Positions 1 through 9,500 of a stretch of 64,000 nucleotides of DNA are shown here, in pieces. A program made the translations under genes and the position numbers. Source of the stretch: Rhodonellum psychrophilum GCM71 = DSM 17998 (GTDB taxonomy: Bacteria; Bacteroidota; Bacteroidia; Cytophagales; Cyclobacteriaceae); contig NZ_KB906677.1 in assembly GCF_000381545.1 (NCBI RefSeq), positions 1 through 64,000 on the forward strand, read 5' to 3'. The notes beneath the pieces are model-generated. The model did no database searches. It saw only the letters and a list, made by a program, of their open reading frames with translations, and was not told the origin of the DNA. How positions within the stretch are numbered: the stretch's first letter is position 1; the number at the start of each line of letters is the position of its first letter.

Positions 1-387
1 AAAAAAATCGCGATTAATGTCAACTACCTGCTTTGGCGAAAAACCTTCGGGATTCAATCTTTTTCTTTAGCCAAAGACAAACAACCACGACATTCCAATT
101 CCCACGGGTTCAACCCGCGGCTATTCAAGGTTGAAGTCCTTCAGACTTCGCGGATATTGGACGGTAATTGGGAAGTGGTCTGCGAGGACACAGACCACGG
201 ATGGAACGGATGGAGCTAATGACAATGGAAATACAAGCCAAACGACCTCAGGACCAAGCCTGAAAGACTTGAATTTGAAATTGATTGAAAACCCATTCAT
301 CGTTGGAAACACAATAGACAACATCATATTTCATGACCTTTAAACCTTCCGGAATACTACGAACCCAGTCGGGCCCTTGGGAAATAC
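1..387. repeat. gene-free hairpin-rich intergenic DNA
   Basis: No convincing gene lies here; the short open frames cross hairpins and have no coding character. Two compact inverted repeats stand out: CGGGTT-C-AACCCG near 105-117 and GAAGTC-CTTCA-GACTTC near 133-149. They are followed by a 'cacagaccacggatggaacg' stretch at about 189-208. Similar hairpin-bearing intergenic pieces recur in Bacteroidota genomes (general knowledge, not checked). The stretch lies downstream of the minus-strand gene ending at 388, so one hairpin could act in transcription termination, although neither is followed by a clear T-run. Confidence 0.45.
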
Positions 388-1578
388 CTAGTGGTACTTG
401 TCCAGCCACAGCAGACGGATGAGATACAGCATGCCTGAAAATACATGAAGGGAATACAGAAAAAGGAGCATTTGGGTTTTCCATGGCAAATCACTGATCT
501 TTGGGACAGATTGGATTTCCAAAAGGAGATGTTTTACGAAGACCAGATAGAGGATAAATAGGGAAATGGGGATTTGCCAATAGAAATTGGCATCCAGCAT
601 CCTGGTTCCGGATTCCGCAATCAAAAAATAAATGGATATGGCTCCCAATACCATAATCAAGGCATATTGGAAATGCCAGTCATTCCACAACCGCTTTCCC
701 ATCAAAAAAATCCCCGCGAAAACAAACAGAAAGCTGGTGGCCACATCCTGAAATTTGTTCTCCACATAGAAATCCCAAACCTCAAAAGGTGCTAAAATAA
801 TTTCAGATTTAGCCGAAACACCAAATACTTGGTCCGTAAAGGGATTTTGATGATAAATCAGGTATTTCTGAAAGAACACACCTCCCAAGAGCATTCCTGA
901 TAGCAATACTGTCAGAGCAAAGTTTTGGTCAAATCGCTTTCTTTTGAGGAGATCAATCAAGGGCAGGGCGGGAATAAACACAAAAAGAAAACTGGGTTTG
1001 ATCGACAATACCAAGACGCCCAACAGCAATTGCGCCCACCACCACTTTTGTTTGGGAGATCCAATCCATTCTAAACTAACAAAAAACAAGGCAATGGAAA
1101 AAGGAAATACAAAGATCGTGGTGGAATTGTGCCAGACATTGGGCGTAAACTTGCCCAGATACCAATAAAGTCCTTCAAAGCGATATGCATAAACTGGAAA
1201 GAAAAACATCAAGCCAAAAACAAGCATTCCAGAAAACCAAGAATGTGCGCGGAAATCAATTGCTTGGGATTTCAGATAAAAGAGAGAAATGAAATATTTG
1301 GCTAGGGAAGCAAATCCCAATACAAGGATAGCTGCCAATACAAAAGGATACCGGAATGAGCAGAATTTATCGACAAGCCCGATGGTCCAATAATAAAGGG
1401 GCGGCATTGGAAGTATATCTTTTTCCAATAAGTCCATATAGATATAAACATGGCCCTTCATATCCGTGGAAAAATTGTATTTGAAAATCCAGGAAAAGGC
1501 AAAAAGCACTATCGAAAAATACAACATGGAAAGGAATCCATTGACTATCCCCACCTTTAAAAATTCCTTATTTTTCAT
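388..1578 (-). CDS. polytopic membrane protein, probable GT-C type glycosyltransferase (4th gene of cluster)
   Basis: Predicted 396-residue integral membrane protein with roughly nine to ten hydrophobic segments by eye. The first extracytoplasmic loop carries acidic residues (NFSTDMKGHVYIYMDLLEKD), the usual position of the metal- or lipid-donor-binding acidic residue in GT-C glycosyltransferases. No family could be named. The ATG at 1578 overlaps the end of the upstream gene by 11 bp, so the two are translationally coupled. It is the last of four co-directional membrane-protein genes, which suggests assembly or decoration of one surface or periplasmic glycan. Membrane location is clear from sequence; the glycosyltransferase role is inferred from topology and context. 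Confidence 0.6.
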   Translation of the reverse strand: MKNKEFLKVGIVNGFLSMLYFSIVLFAFSWIFKYNFSTDMKGHVYIYMDLLEKDILPMPPLYYWTIGLVDKFCSFRYPFVLAAILVLGFASLAKYFISLFYLKSQAIDFRAHSWFSGMLVFGLMFFFPVYAYRFEGLYWYLGKFTPNVWHNSTTIFVFPFSIALFFVSLEWIGSPKQKWWWAQLLLGVLVLSIKPSFLFVFIPALPLIDLLKRKRFDQNFALTVLLSGMLLGGVFFQKYLIYHQNPFTDQVFGVSAKSEIILAPFEVWDFYVENKFQDVATSFLFVFAGIFLMGKRLWNDWHFQYALIMVLGAISIYFLIAESGTRMLDANFYWQIPISLFILYLVFVKHLLLEIQSVPKISDLPWKTQMLLFLYSLHVFSGMLYLIRLLWLDKYH

Positions 1579-3121
1579 ATTTCAACATTTCAAATATAGT
1601 ATTGCTTAGGATTTTGGTTTTAGTCAATTCCAACTCTAAATACTGAAAATAGCCGGGCATCTGACTGGACTCATCCGCCTTTTGCTGGACCAAGTAGTAC
1701 CGGTCAATTTCTCTGAAAGCATTGACCCCGAACCTCTGAAAAGCCCTTTTTTGCATGGGACTACGGGAAATCCAGCCCGTCTGAAGCATCGGCGGTGGAT
1801 TTTGGAAATCATACTTTCGATTCAGCAATTCAACACTGTACGCATGCACAAAAACCTTTTCCCCATCAGGGACCTGATCCAAAAGCTGATAAAAATCCTT
1901 GTTCCATACCGCCCATTTGGCCTCCGCTTTCACAACATTGAGGGAATGAATACCCATTAGCGCCAAACAAAGGAGGACAAACACTGACCCTAGGATCATT
2001 GGTATTTTTGCCAACCGGTTGAGGAAGGCAACACCCAACAAAATCAGGATAAACAAGGTCTGCACCCTGCCTGCTAACAAGAAAAAATGGTTGACCGACA
2101 AAAAGAAAACCACCCAAATGAAGAGAAACCAAAACGTCTTTTTTTGTCGGAATCCAACCCATAAGGCCAGGGAAAAGAAAAAGAAAAAGAGCGCTTTTTT
2201 ATAATACTCATATTTGGTGCTTACCAAAACCCTTGACAAAGCAGTTTTGAAATAAAATAAATCGAAATATCCCTTGTTCAATCCCTTCTTTTTTTCGACC
2301 AGATCCGCTGTGGATATTTTTTGGGCATCCTCAAAAAGCCATTCCTTGAAATAAAACCATTCCGGCTCCTCCTCCCTGTCGATCAGCGCCTTATTCATCT
2401 GAAAAACTGGATGGTCAATGACGCCCGACCGGGCCTTGTTGAAGGCGACATAGTCTTTGATTTCCTCCCGATTTTCGTAGTGAACTCGGTAACCAATCAG
2501 AAATAAAACCCCGAAAATCAGCCATTTTTGCCTCCAAATCACCAGATGGATTTCCTTGAACCCTTGATGCAACAGCCAATAGGTGCCAAATCCGATGACC
2601 ATCAGGAAAAAGGCGTCTGTTCTGATCAGGACCGAAAGGAGGATCAGGACGTAGGCAAGAAAACTAGAAGTCCCCTTTTTGCCCTGCAGCTGGAGAACAA
2701 GACCCAAAATTCCTGAAAATGCAGCAATCCCGGCAACGGCTGTAAACTGGAGGAAATAAAGATGATGGATGGCATAGGTCAGAAACAATACAATCCAGAA
2801 AATCCTTTGATTCAATAGCTTTTCCTGGGAAAGTACGATCCGCACCCACTGCACATAGGCCAGATACACCACCAGAAACCAAGTCAAGGGATACCAGGGA
2901 ATGGATGGGAAATTGCGGTAGCAAAAAGCAAAAAAATGGGAGAGCAAGGGATGGATAAACACCGCATAAGTTTCGAATTCTCCCGTATAGGCGCCCGATA
3001 CCAACCACATCATCAAGACGTCATCATTGACCTGAAACCTGAACGGAAGCAGGTAGGCGACCATATACAGAATTGCCCCAATAAGGATGAATATATGGTA
3101 AGTGGTGATTTTAGCAATCAT
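1568..3121 (-). CDS. polytopic membrane protein, probable GT-C type glycosyltransferase (3rd gene of cluster)
   Basis: About 517 residues. The frame is open from 3148, but the ATG at 3121 gives a classic ATGA overlap with the stop of the preceding gene (3118-3120), so that start is preferred. N-terminal membrane segment followed by a loop with an Asp-Asp pair (FQVNDDVLMMWLVSG), typical in position for the GT-C acidic motif. Many further hydrophobic helices follow, then a C-terminal soluble domain of about 100 residues. Such a domain is common in GT-C enzymes, where it sits outside the membrane. The specific substrate and family are not recognised. Confidence 0.6.
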   Translation of the reverse strand: MIAKITTYHIFILIGAILYMVAYLLPFRFQVNDDVLMMWLVSGAYTGEFETYAVFIHPLLSHFFAFCYRNFPSIPWYPLTWFLVVYLAYVQWVRIVLSQEKLLNQRIFWIVLFLTYAIHHLYFLQFTAVAGIAAFSGILGLVLQLQGKKGTSSFLAYVLILLSVLIRTDAFFLMVIGFGTYWLLHQGFKEIHLVIWRQKWLIFGVLFLIGYRVHYENREEIKDYVAFNKARSGVIDHPVFQMNKALIDREEEPEWFYFKEWLFEDAQKISTADLVEKKKGLNKGYFDLFYFKTALSRVLVSTKYEYYKKALFFFFFSLALWVGFRQKKTFWFLFIWVVFFLSVNHFFLLAGRVQTLFILILLGVAFLNRLAKIPMILGSVFVLLCLALMGIHSLNVVKAEAKWAVWNKDFYQLLDQVPDGEKVFVHAYSVELLNRKYDFQNPPPMLQTGWISRSPMQKRAFQRFGVNAFREIDRYYLVQQKADESSQMPGYFQYLELELTKTKILSNTIFEMLKYEK

Positions 3122-4815
3122 TTGATTTGATAGAGATAAAGATCCCAAGCGGATAATTCATTTTGAAAATAATGCAACAAGACAAGTTCCGGCACCTCCA
3201 CCAAAACGGAGGAAAGGAGATAATCCACTTTCAGGTCATTTTTCAAGGTTGTAAAATCGAAATCAAGGTCTTGGATGGGTTGGTGAACCCTCCATTTGAA
3301 AGCTGTAAAATCATCCGGATAGGTGGCGTTCTGCAAATAGCATTTATTTCCCCAAAGGTAAAATTGATCCAACAAGAATTCATTTTTGTTTATCTCCTGG
3401 GCGATGGCTTTTCCCACAGCATGTTTGTGTGTCAAATCATAATTTTGGAGGTAACCGTCCAGACAGGTCAATCCATTGTAAGCACTCACGGCCGGAGGAA
3501 AATTGAGATGGCCAATCACTGCATGCTTCCACTCTTCCCCCAAATAGGTTTTGATCTCCTCAAATTGGGTTACCGCAAAATAAGACTGGAAACTTGGAAC
3601 TTGCCGCTCGGTCCAAGGGACAACTCGACTGACCCAATGTCTCCATTCATACTGATACACGAAAATATTCAATCCAATAAGCCCCATCAGCAAGAGGTTT
3701 TTGAATCGGAAATCCATTTGCAATATCAGGGTGCCGAGAAGAGCAAACAACAGAAAGGGAAGCAGGTGATTGAACCTTAACAGGTTAATGGAATTCAATT
3801 TGGATATGACTGTCCCCATTTGGTCCAAGAATCCAAGATTGGAAATCCCCCAACAGCACAGGAGTATCCCCAACAATGAAACCAACAAAAGCAGGCTTGT
3901 CTGGTCTAGCTTTTTTTGGACTGCTACTAAAATCACAAGAACGCTTGCCAGCAGTGGATAAATCACCGAATAGAAAGCCCCGCTGTAATCCCCGGATTTG
4001 AGCATTCCCCAAAGGGTCCAATCGGTCCATAAACCCCAAGAAAATGTAAGTTCCTTTCTATGGCTTTCAAAACCATGGTTTCCAAACAATGCATACAACA
4101 ACTGATATTCCTGGACAAGGGAACAAAACAACCAAAATCCCAAAAGAAAAATATGCGGAACATGCCATTTTCGATCCCTCCACATCCAGAAAATGGACCA
4201 AATGGAAAAGGTTACCCAGATAAAGAAACCTGCTAGGGCAAACATAGAATAACCCGCATACACAAAAATGATCCCGAAATGAAGGGCGGAAAGTTTCTGG
4301 AAGCGCAGCTGGTCCATTAGCACAAAAATCAGTGGCAATGCCGCAATGGAAATCCCTCTGTGTGGATAAAAGACCAAAGTTACCCAGACGAGGCTAAAGA
4401 GAACCTTGGTCAGGGAGGCACTGTTTTCTGGCTTTTGATGCGATAGGAAAACAAACATGCAGGCAAAAGCGATCAACCCAATCAGAAATTTATTGAGGGC
4501 ATAAGCCAAAAAGGGAGGGAAAAAGAAATAGAGCAACAATTCCAAGTTCAAGCCGGAAGGATAGGACATCCTTGGGGTTTCGATGACCATGCCCTTTACC
4601 ATTTCCATTGGTCCCGAAAAAATCATTCCCTGGTCCCTGAGCATTTTATACCAGGCGACATTGGAATCCAAATTGTCCGACACGATGATGGGGACTTGCT
4701 CCCCCAGCCAGAGATATGGAAACATCAGCAGCCATAAAACCACGATGACCAAGGACCATCCAGCGATGGAAATCTCCCCGAGACAGGACATCGGATTATT
4801 TCCCCTTTCAATCAT
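3118..4815 (-). CDS. polytopic membrane protein, possibly DUF6044-like GT-C protein (2nd gene of cluster)
   Basis: A 565-residue protein with an N-terminal membrane anchor, then an acidic loop (VSDNLDSNVAWYKMLRDQG), about ten more hydrophobic helices and a C-terminal soluble domain from about residue 410. The DNLDSNVAWYK stretch resembles what I recall of the DUF6044/YkoS-like membrane family; that assignment is tentative. The ATG at 4815 overlaps the upstream gene by 8 bp; an internal ATG at 4791 is an alternative start. No catalytic role is proven. The context of four overlapping membrane-protein genes beside a glucan synthase points to glycan or lipid-glycan chemistry. Confidence 0.6.
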   Translation of the reverse strand: MIERGNNPMSCLGEISIAGWSLVIVVLWLLMFPYLWLGEQVPIIVSDNLDSNVAWYKMLRDQGMIFSGPMEMVKGMVIETPRMSYPSGLNLELLLYFFFPPFLAYALNKFLIGLIAFACMFVFLSHQKPENSASLTKVLFSLVWVTLVFYPHRGISIAALPLIFVLMDQLRFQKLSALHFGIIFVYAGYSMFALAGFFIWVTFSIWSIFWMWRDRKWHVPHIFLLGFWLFCSLVQEYQLLYALFGNHGFESHRKELTFSWGLWTDWTLWGMLKSGDYSGAFYSVIYPLLASVLVILVAVQKKLDQTSLLLLVSLLGILLCCWGISNLGFLDQMGTVISKLNSINLLRFNHLLPFLLFALLGTLILQMDFRFKNLLLMGLIGLNIFVYQYEWRHWVSRVVPWTERQVPSFQSYFAVTQFEEIKTYLGEEWKHAVIGHLNFPPAVSAYNGLTCLDGYLQNYDLTHKHAVGKAIAQEINKNEFLLDQFYLWGNKCYLQNATYPDDFTAFKWRVHQPIQDLDFDFTTLKNDLKVDYLLSSVLVEVPELVLLHYFQNELSAWDLYLYQIK

Positions 4816-6451
4816 GGTTTTCCTTTAAAACATATATTTCTACCCCAATCAAAGGCTTTTCCGGGTGTTCATATCGCAAGTAATTTTGTTGAACTGCTTC
4901 TGGCAATGAATCCAAACCGTTGAATAAAATCACCTTTGCATTGAGATCCTTTGCAAAATAGGCTTCAAAGTGGGAAGGGTTCCAGATCCCCGGCGTCTTG
5001 GGGATTTGTCTATTCAGTAAATACAAAGGTCCCGGTATACTATAGAGCGGAAGTACCTGTAAGTTTTCGGCTTGAAGTTTTTCTAAAATCCCTTCGAGAT
5101 TTTGGAGGAACAGGATTTGTTCCCGATCGAGGAAAATGACTTTTTTTCCTTGATAAACAAACCTTTCCGTCTGATGAAAGATCGGTTCTATACCAAAAGG
5201 TCGCCACCACAAACCATCCAAAACAAATGGGAGAAAAGAAATACAGATGGCCAAAACCGCTATTCTGAGTTGGTGAAATTCTCCATACACTTTAAGCCAA
5301 ACCATGATCCAAAGGATCCATAAAAAAAGATAATGCACGCCGAGCCGCATAAAATACACATTGCTCCCAAAATGGAGAACAAAAGGCAAGAAAAACAAAA
5401 CCAAGAGCAGGAATTTGATTTTGGGAAGGCTTGCCTTGGTTGATTTGTTCATTGTCAAAAACCCCATGGCAAACAGGATACCGAATAAGAGGTAAAACGT
5501 CGATTCCTCCGTAATGGTGATCCAATAAATACAAAAAAAGGCAATGGAAAGGGAGCAAAAGGCAAAGGCTGTTTTAATCCTTCTATTGTTGCTTTGAAAA
5601 AAAAGAGCGCCCAGAAGACCCGATCCAAATATCAATCCACTCCAAAAAATCCCCACCAGAACGGACTTCAACACATGAAACAACCCATACCCCTCCCGCA
5701 ATTGGCTGAATAGGAACCCTTCAATCATTGACAACAGTCCTGATTTCCCCAAAACCAAACCAAATATGGCTTCCATGATCACCAAAGGAAGCAGCAACAG
5801 GAGAAGGCTGATGATTATTCTCTTTTTTGCGAACAAGTCAAATCCAAGAATCAGCACCAAAAAGCCAAAAAAGACCGTGATTTTGATGTAAAACAAAAAA
5901 GCAAGAAATGTTCCGGTGAAAAGCATTGTGATGAGACTGCTTTTTCCCTTCCAATATGCCGTTCCATAAACCCCAAAAAGAAAACAGGTCAAGACTACTG
6001 TCAGAGAATTGTAGGACAAAGACTGTGGCAAGAAAGCGTATCCGCCAAACAACGAAATCAAAATCAGGGGAACGATCTGCATCCCGGTTCCTTTTTGCCA
6101 ATCGTCGGGAAAGAGAGCAAGCCAAAACCGGAAAACAAAACCCGCCGCCATAAAATACAACATCAATCTCAAAATCCTGAGTTGCACAATACCGAACTGG
6201 AAACCAGTAAACCGGTAAAACAATTTGAAAAAAAGATCATAATTCAACAAGCCGTACTGATTGGGTTGATGGGGATCGGTCAGCATCAGGTACATGCCCT
6301 CATCGGAAAAATCAAAGCCTTTGTCCAATCCAAAAAGGATGATCGCCACATAAATCCCCAATAACGCCGACACCACAAATTTGTCCATTTGGGTAAAGGC
6401 ATTTTTTACGAAGAGGCTGGACGATTTTTTCAATTCAATTGTTTTAAACAC
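4808..6451 (-). CDS. polytopic membrane protein, probable GT-C type glycosyltransferase (1st gene of cluster)
   Basis: First gene of the four-gene minus-strand cluster. The longest frame starts at a GTG (6451) and gives 547 residues. An ATG at 6388 (MDKFVVSALLG) just before the first hydrophobic helix is a reasonable alternative, and neither has a clear Shine-Dalgarno sequence. After helix 1 comes a short loop with acidic residues (GFDFSDEGMYLMLTD), the typical GT-C arrangement. Around ten further hydrophobic segments follow, then a soluble tail of about 110 residues. It is separated from the upstream glucan synthase gene by a terminator-like hairpin at 6517-6554, so the cluster probably has its own promoter. 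The enzyme family is not identified. Confidence 0.6.
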   Translation of the reverse strand: MFKTIELKKSSSLFVKNAFTQMDKFVVSALLGIYVAIILFGLDKGFDFSDEGMYLMLTDPHQPNQYGLLNYDLFFKLFYRFTGFQFGIVQLRILRLMLYFMAAGFVFRFWLALFPDDWQKGTGMQIVPLILISLFGGYAFLPQSLSYNSLTVVLTCFLFGVYGTAYWKGKSSLITMLFTGTFLAFLFYIKITVFFGFLVLILGFDLFAKKRIIISLLLLLLPLVIMEAIFGLVLGKSGLLSMIEGFLFSQLREGYGLFHVLKSVLVGIFWSGLIFGSGLLGALFFQSNNRRIKTAFAFCSLSIAFFCIYWITITEESTFYLLFGILFAMGFLTMNKSTKASLPKIKFLLLVLFFLPFVLHFGSNVYFMRLGVHYLFLWILWIMVWLKVYGEFHQLRIAVLAICISFLPFVLDGLWWRPFGIEPIFHQTERFVYQGKKVIFLDREQILFLQNLEGILEKLQAENLQVLPLYSIPGPLYLLNRQIPKTPGIWNPSHFEAYFAKDLNAKVILFNGLDSLPEAVQQNYLRYEHPEKPLIGVEIYVLKENHD

Positions 6452-6516
6452 TATTCGGTAAAACTATCTGATTTTTACTTTTAAAGGAAATGAAATATGC
6501 GGACAATTTAGAATCC

Positions 6517-6554
6517 AAAAAAACCACCCAAATTTTTCAGTTTTGGGTGGTTTT
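6517..6554 (-). terminator. rho-independent terminator of the glucan synthase gene
   Basis: Inverted repeat AACCACCCAAA / TTTGGGTGGTT with a 9-10 nt loop, followed on the minus strand by seven T residues. It lies about 40 bp after the glucan synthase stop codon and before the four-gene membrane cluster. Confidence 0.8.
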
Positions 6555-6595
6555 GAATTGAATGAACAGAAAATTACCTTACGGATTTATTCAGG

Positions 6596-9500
6596 TCAAA
6601 TCGGCACCTGCATCTCGATTATATGTTCCTTTCCATCATCTTCCAAAACTATTGAAGCACCCAATCCTTTTTGATCATCCATTTTCCACCAAGATTCGGT
6701 TTCCGCCGCTGTCTGGAAAACAGTGATCCGGTAGGTGGAACTTCCCTTTCGGTAAATGACGGATACCGATGGCCAAGACAAAGGGAAACAAGGATTGAAG
6801 CTCAGTACATTGCCCTGGATTTTCATCCCGATAAGAGAACCTGTGATAAATTGATACATCCATCCCGAGGAACCCGTGTACCAGGTCCACCCTCCCCTAC
6901 CTTCGTGGGATTCATTGGCATAGACATCCGCTGCCATCACATAAGGTTCTACTTTATAAACCTTGACTTTATCGGCATCAGAGGCATGACCGATGGGTTG
7001 AACCATACTGAATAGTTCATAGACTTTTTCTCTTTGGCCCAGTGCGGCAAAGGCCATCAGCGTCCAGATGGCGGCATGGGAATATTGCCCTCCATTTTCC
7101 CTTACACCCGGGACATATCCTTTGATATATCCTGGGTTCGGTCCTTCTTTGTCAAATGGTGGATCCAGCAATTGGATGAGTTGGAGGTCTTTTCTGACCA
7201 GATGTTTTTCCAAGGAATCCATGGCTGTCAAGATTCTCTGACTGTCACCGGCGCCGGACAAGACCGCCCAGCTTTGGGAAATGGCATCAATGCGACAAGC
7301 CACATTTTGTTTGGAACCCAAAGGGCTGCCATCATCAAAAAAGGCCCGAAGATACCACTCCCCATCCCATCCCGATGCTTCAATTTTCGCTTTCAGGGTC
7401 TTGGCTGTTGTCCTGCAGGTGTCGGCAAATAGAGAATCTCCATAACCTGATGCAATGGCTTCATATCTACTCAATACATCATATAGGAAAAAAGCAAGCC
7501 ATACGCTTTCTCCCTGGCCTTTGTGCCCCACCTGATCCATTCCATCATTCCAGTCTCCAGAACCTATCAGGGGAAGGCCGTGGCTACCAAACCGAAGAGA
7601 TTGGTTAATGGCGCGGACACCATGTTCATACAGACTTGCCTTCAGGTTGCTTGTCGAGGGAAGGTCGTAAATGGAATCTTCACCTTCTGCCAACAATCTG
7701 CCTTCCAGAAAACCAACCTGTTCATCGAGTATTTGGGAATCACCTGTATCTGTGATGTATCTGGAAAGCACATAAGGCAACCAAAGCAAATCATCCGAAC
7801 AGGTGGTACGAACGCCTCTTCCTTCTGGTGGATGCCACCAATGCTGTACATCTCCTTCCACAAACTGACGGGAGGCACTCAGAAGGATTTGCTCGCGAGC
7901 CAACATGGGTTTGGAATGAAGCAGTGCCAATACGTCCTGCAACTGGTCCCTGAAACCAAATGCACCTCCGGATTGATAGAATCCGCTTCTGGCAAATATC
8001 CTGCAGGCAATCGTTTGGTAAGTCAGCCAACCATTGGTCAATATATCCAAGGCAGGGTCAGGCGTGGTCACTTGCACCGTACTGACCATTTCTTCCCAAT
8101 ATTCCTTTACTGCCTGAAGGGAAGTCTTCACAGATTCCTGGTCAGCAAACTTTTGGAGAAGCGCTTCTACTTCGGCTGGATTATTTCCGGTCCCTAGTTG
8201 AAAGATTATCTCTTTTTCTTCCCCTTCAAGCAAGTCGAACTTGACCTGTAATGCTGCACAGGGATCCAACCCTGCGCCTAGGCTACCAGAAAGTTTGGTC
8301 CGGTGAAGGGCTTGGGGATCTTCAAGATTTCTGTTTCTTCCGATAAATTCTCCGCGATCGCCGGTGAAACATCTTTCAGCTCCTTCCACTTTGAAAAAGC
8401 ATATCTTCTCAGCAAATGCGGTATTGTACCTGTTCCTGAACAGAAGCGCCCCATTGGGCTGATCCCATTCGGAAAAAACATGCATGTTTGTTTTGGAGCG
8501 AAGATCCCCCAAAATCATTTCCATGAAACCTACAGCTGAAATTTTTCGATGCGTTCCCGATTGGTTTTTGATTTTCAGAACAATGAATTTTACAGGAAGG
8601 TCCTTATCCACAAATACACACATTTCCGAATGAAGACCCATTTCTGAATGCTCAAAAGTGGAATATCCAAAACCGTGTGTCGTGATATAGGGTGTTTTCC
8701 CCGCTCTTGGAAAGGGAGAAGGTGACCAGAAATGACCTGTTTTTTCATCCCGGAGGTAAAAGGCCTCCCCTCCTGTATCGGAGACAGGATCGTTGTGCCA
8801 TGGGGTAATGCGGTATTCGTGCGCATTGATTGACCAGGTATACGCAGACCCATTTTGAGAAATGACCGAACCAAAACCAGGGTTAGCAATCACATTTACC
8901 CATGGGGCTGGTGTGGTTTTCACCTTGTCTGTTAGGATTTTATAGGATTTTCCATCTGGAGAGAATCCACCCGTCCCATTAAAAAACAACAAGTCGCGAG
9001 GCAGTACCATTGGCGTTAGGTCCCCAAATTCAGGCATGGAAGCCGCTTCCAATAGTGGCGGAAGTGCTTTGGGTACAATCTCTCTGTTCACTTGTTCGGA
9101 CAATGTTCCGTTGCTATCGTGAATGATGATGCGGGCAACACTTTCGAAAAGGACTCTGTCTTCCGGAGAAAGCTGATCAGCGGATTTGACGAAGATATTT
9201 CCAGGTTTGTTATTGGTTTCATGTCTGAAAGACTCCATGGTGATGAGACCAAGGATTTGTTCCTGAAGAACCTTTCTATAAGCTCCATGGTCCTCATTCC
9301 AAATGACCAAATCCACTGCCAAGCCCTTGAGACGCCAATAGCCATGAGCTTGGACCATTTGCTTGACAAGCTCCATGTTTTCGGGATTTTGAATATGCAA
9401 CAAAACGATAGGGATATCTCCGGAGACCGAATGGCTCCAAAGCCCGGACTGTCCCCTGGAATTGGCAAGGATGACCGATGGATCCGCCCGAAGCGAAGGA

